Shown: one piece after another, positions 45,669 through 47,547 of the stretch | How the letters are laid out: every line of letters begins with the position of its first letter | Position numbering within the stretch: the first letter of the stretch is position 1 | From: Bacteroidota bacterium | Lineage (GTDB): Bacteria > Bacteroidota > Bacteroidia > Chitinophagales > Chitinophagaceae | Length of the DNA stretch: 47,547 bases | Assembly (NCBI GenBank): GCA_026391195.1 | Contig: JAPLEI010000077.1 | Location: 10,851-58,397 of the forward strand | Direction: 5' to 3' | Position numbers and translations under genes: made by a program | The notes under the pieces: model-generated | Databases searched by the model: none | Told to the model about the DNA's origin: nothing | What the model saw: the letters and a program-made list of their open reading frames with translations, nothing else

Positions 45669-46715
45669 ATGGCAAAATTAAATTTCGGCGGAGTAGAAGA
45701 AAATGTAGTAACCCGCGAAGAGTTTCCACTTTCAAAAGCACAGGAAATTTTAAAAGATGAAGTAGTAGCTGTAATCGGATATGGTGTTCAAGGTCCGGGT
45801 CAGGCACTCAATCAAAAAGAAAATGGCGTTAACGTAATTGTAGGGCAGCGTAAAAATTCTAAAAGCTGGGATAAGGCTGTTGCAGATGGCTTTGTGCCAG
45901 GCGAAACATTATTCGAAATCGAGGAAGCATTACAACGCGGTACCATTATCTGTTACCTGTTAAGTGATGCGGCACAAATAGCCATGTGGCCTACTGTAAA
46001 AAAACACCTCACGCCTGGGAAAGCGCTGTATTTCTCTCATGGCTTCGGGGTAACGTATAACGACCAAACTGGCATCATTCCGCCGGCAGATGTAGACGTA
46101 TTTCTAGTTGCCCCTAAAGGTTCAGGAACTTCTCTGCGTCGTATGTTTTTACAAGGTCGTGGTTTGAACAGTAGTTATGCTATTTTTCAGGATGCTACCG
46201 GTAAAGCATTTGATCGGGTAATTTCTTTGGGTATCGCCATTGGAAGTGGTTACCTGTTTGAAACCAACTTTAAAAAAGAAGTATTTAGTGACCTTACTGG
46301 AGAAAGAGGAACTTTAATGGGTGCTATTCAGGGAATTTTTGCAGCCCAATATCAGGTATTGCGCACTAAAGGACACTCTCCTTCAGAAGCTTTTAATGAA
46401 ACCGTAGAAGAACTTACCCAGTCGTTAATGCCTTTGGTGGCTGAAAATGGAATGGACTGGATGTATGCCAATTGTTCTACTACTGCCCAGCGCGGTGCCT
46501 TGGATTGGTGGAAGAAATTCCGCGATGCTACTTTACCCGTATTCACCGAATTATACGAAAGTGTGGCAGCCGGAAACGAAGCGGCTAAATCTATTGAAAG
46601 TAATAGCAAGTCCGATTATCGCGAAAAGCTGGAAGAAGAATTAAAAGAATTGAATCAAAGTGAAATGTGGCAAGCTGGTAAAACAGTAAGAAGCCTTCGT
46701 CCGGAGAATAATTAA
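45669..46715 (+). CDS. ilvC: ketol-acid reductoisomerase
   Basis: IlvC isomerises and reduces acetolactate and acetohydroxybutyrate with NAD(P)H and magnesium. The 348 residues contain the Rossmann motif VAVIGYGVQGPGQALNQKENG; the cofactor-specificity loop follows as VGQRKNSKSWDKA, with Arg and Ser residues that favour NADPH. The metal-binding Asp/Glu region is in LTGERGTLMGAIQGIFAAQYQVL and the helical C-terminal knot ends TVRSLRPENN. GYGVQGPGQ rather than GYGSQGHAQ marks the Bacteroidota-type variant. Confidence 0.96.
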   Translation: MAKLNFGGVEENVVTREEFPLSKAQEILKDEVVAVIGYGVQGPGQALNQKENGVNVIVGQRKNSKSWDKAVADGFVPGETLFEIEEALQRGTIICYLLSDAAQIAMWPTVKKHLTPGKALYFSHGFGVTYNDQTGIIPPADVDVFLVAPKGSGTSLRRMFLQGRGLNSSYAIFQDATGKAFDRVISLGIAIGSGYLFETNFKKEVFSDLTGERGTLMGAIQGIFAAQYQVLRTKGHSPSEAFNETVEELTQSLMPLVAENGMDWMYANCSTTAQRGALDWWKKFRDATLPVFTELYESVAAGNEAAKSIESNSKSDYREKLEEELKELNQSEMWQAGKTVRSLRPENN

Positions 46716-46736
46716 TACTTCGGTAATACCATCATC

Positions 46737-47547
46737 ATGCAGCAAACACTATCTTTTTCTACACTAGACTTTGCCGGAACCAGAGAGCGGCTGAAGCGGG
46801 TGGTAAAACATACACCGCTAACCTTCAGCCGCAATCTGTCGAGGAAGTACGACTGCCAGATTTATCTTAAAAGAGAAGATCTTCAGATAGTTCGTTCCTA
46901 TAAACTTCGGGGTGCGTATAATATGATGAGTCGTTTATCGGTTGATCAGGTAAAGAATGGGGTGGTTTGCGCAAGTGCGGGCAACCATGCGCAGGGGTTT
47001 GCTTATAGTTGTAAGAAATTACAGATAAAGGGAGTCGTATTCATGCCCATCATTACCCCCAATCAAAAAGTATCCCAAACGAAAATGTTTGGCGAAGATT
47101 GGATTGAAGTGGTGCTTACGGGTGATACTTACGACGATTGTGCCAAAGAGGCCATGGAATATACTCAGCAGCATCATAAAGTTTTTATACCTGCATTTGA
47201 TGATATTCGAATTATTGAGGGACAGGCCACAGTGGGAATAGAAATATTAGAAGACCAGCCGGAAATCGATTATCTCTTTCTGCCGGTTGGCGGTGGTGGT
47301 TTGAGTGCCGGTGTAGGAGCTTACTTCAAACTGTTCTCACCCAAAACTATCATAGTAGGCGTTGAGCCTGCTGGGGCCCCTTCTATGTTGGAAGCCATAA
47401 AAGCGGGGCACCCGGTTACCCTTAGCAATATCGAAAGATTTGTAGACGGGGCAGCTGTAAAAAGAGTAGGAGAGGTAACTTTTTCTATTTGTAAAGATGT
47501 GATAGATGATATGCATCTTGTGCCGGAAGGAAAAATCTGTTCTACAA
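46737..47547 (+). CDS. ilvA: threonine dehydratase, N-terminal part
   Basis: IlvA deaminates threonine to 2-oxobutyrate, the isoleucine-specific entry to the pathway. About 270 residues are visible before the right edge. The PLP lysine is Lys56 in RSYKLRGAYNMM; YLKREDLQ precedes it. CASAGNHAQGFAYSCKKL is the substrate loop, DDIRIIEGQATVGIEI follows, and FLPVGGGGLSAGVGAYFKLF is the glycine-rich PLP-phosphate loop. The C-terminal regulatory ACT-like domain, if present, lies outside the window. It follows ilvC by 21 bases, so it shares the ilv transcript and its attenuator. Confidence 0.95.
   Translation, partial: MQQTLSFSTLDFAGTRERLKRVVKHTPLTFSRNLSRKYDCQIYLKREDLQIVRSYKLRGAYNMMSRLSVDQVKNGVVCASAGNHAQGFAYSCKKLQIKGVVFMPIITPNQKVSQTKMFGEDWIEVVLTGDTYDDCAKEAMEYTQQHHKVFIPAFDDIRIIEGQATVGIEILEDQPEIDYLFLPVGGGGLSAGVGAYFKLFSPKTIIVGVEPAGAPSMLEAIKAGHPVTLSNIERFVDGAAVKRVGEVTFSICKDVIDDMHLVPEGKICST

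Noticed and set aside
1..47547. CRISPR array, prophage, insertion sequence, tRNA or rRNA
   Set aside because: No regular spacer repeats, transposase, integrase, phage structural genes or RNA gene signatures were seen anywhere in the window.

Overview
The window looks like a chromosomal segment of a Bacteroidota bacterium, most likely of the Chitinophagaceae or a near relative. The evidence is Bacteroidota-type families (DUF4290, DUF5686 with a carboxypeptidase-like domain, DUF4833, a short LeuA), AT-rich gene starts without clear Shine-Dalgarno sequences, and several -7 promoter elements of the form TAnnTTTG. I see no phage, insertion sequence, CRISPR array, rRNA or tRNA.

Layout. 1-6.6 kb: housekeeping genes on both strands (a cut-off M20 peptidase, an SDR oxidoreductase, gmk, a nitroreductase, a DUF4290 protein with an RGG-rich tail, pheS, recO, an amidohydrolase). 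6.7-11 kb: the translation cluster rplM-rpsI-rpsB-tsf, closed by a strong terminator, then a DUF1801 gene and pyrH. 11-14.4 kb: a lone TolC-type gene, a methionine-aminotransferase-like gene and a TIGR00266 protein. 14.5-21.5 kb: a minus-strand tripartite efflux operon (tetR, tolC, membrane fusion protein, RND pump). Its promoter carries a long palindrome that is probably the TetR operator. 21.7-28 kb: a DUF502 membrane protein, serC coupled to a DUF5686 outer-membrane protein, DUF4833 and DUF1015 proteins. 28-35.8 kb: a long-chain acyl-CoA ligase, a PAS/GAF histidine kinase, a receiver-PAS-kinase hybrid, and an unrecognised helical-repeat protein. 36-47.5 kb: leuA-leuC-leuD-leuB, then ilvE-ilvD-ilvB-ilvN-ilvC-ilvA, the last running off the right edge.

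The branched-chain amino acid block is the most interesting part. Between leuB and ilvE, about 280 bases hold a promoter element, a 30-codon reading frame very rich in Ile and Val codons but without Leu codons, and a strong intrinsic terminator just before ilvE. This is the layout of a leader-peptide transcription attenuator, and the peptide closely resembles the enterobacterial ilvGMEDA leader. It would let Ile/Val supply control the six ilv genes separately from the leu genes. leuB is broken by a frameshift that family alignment suggests is a net loss of 8 bases. LeuA lacks the leucine-sensing C-terminal domain. An inverted repeat lies upstream of leuA.

Functions are assigned from residues and motifs read in the translations and from knowledge of the families. 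No database search or structure computation was possible.
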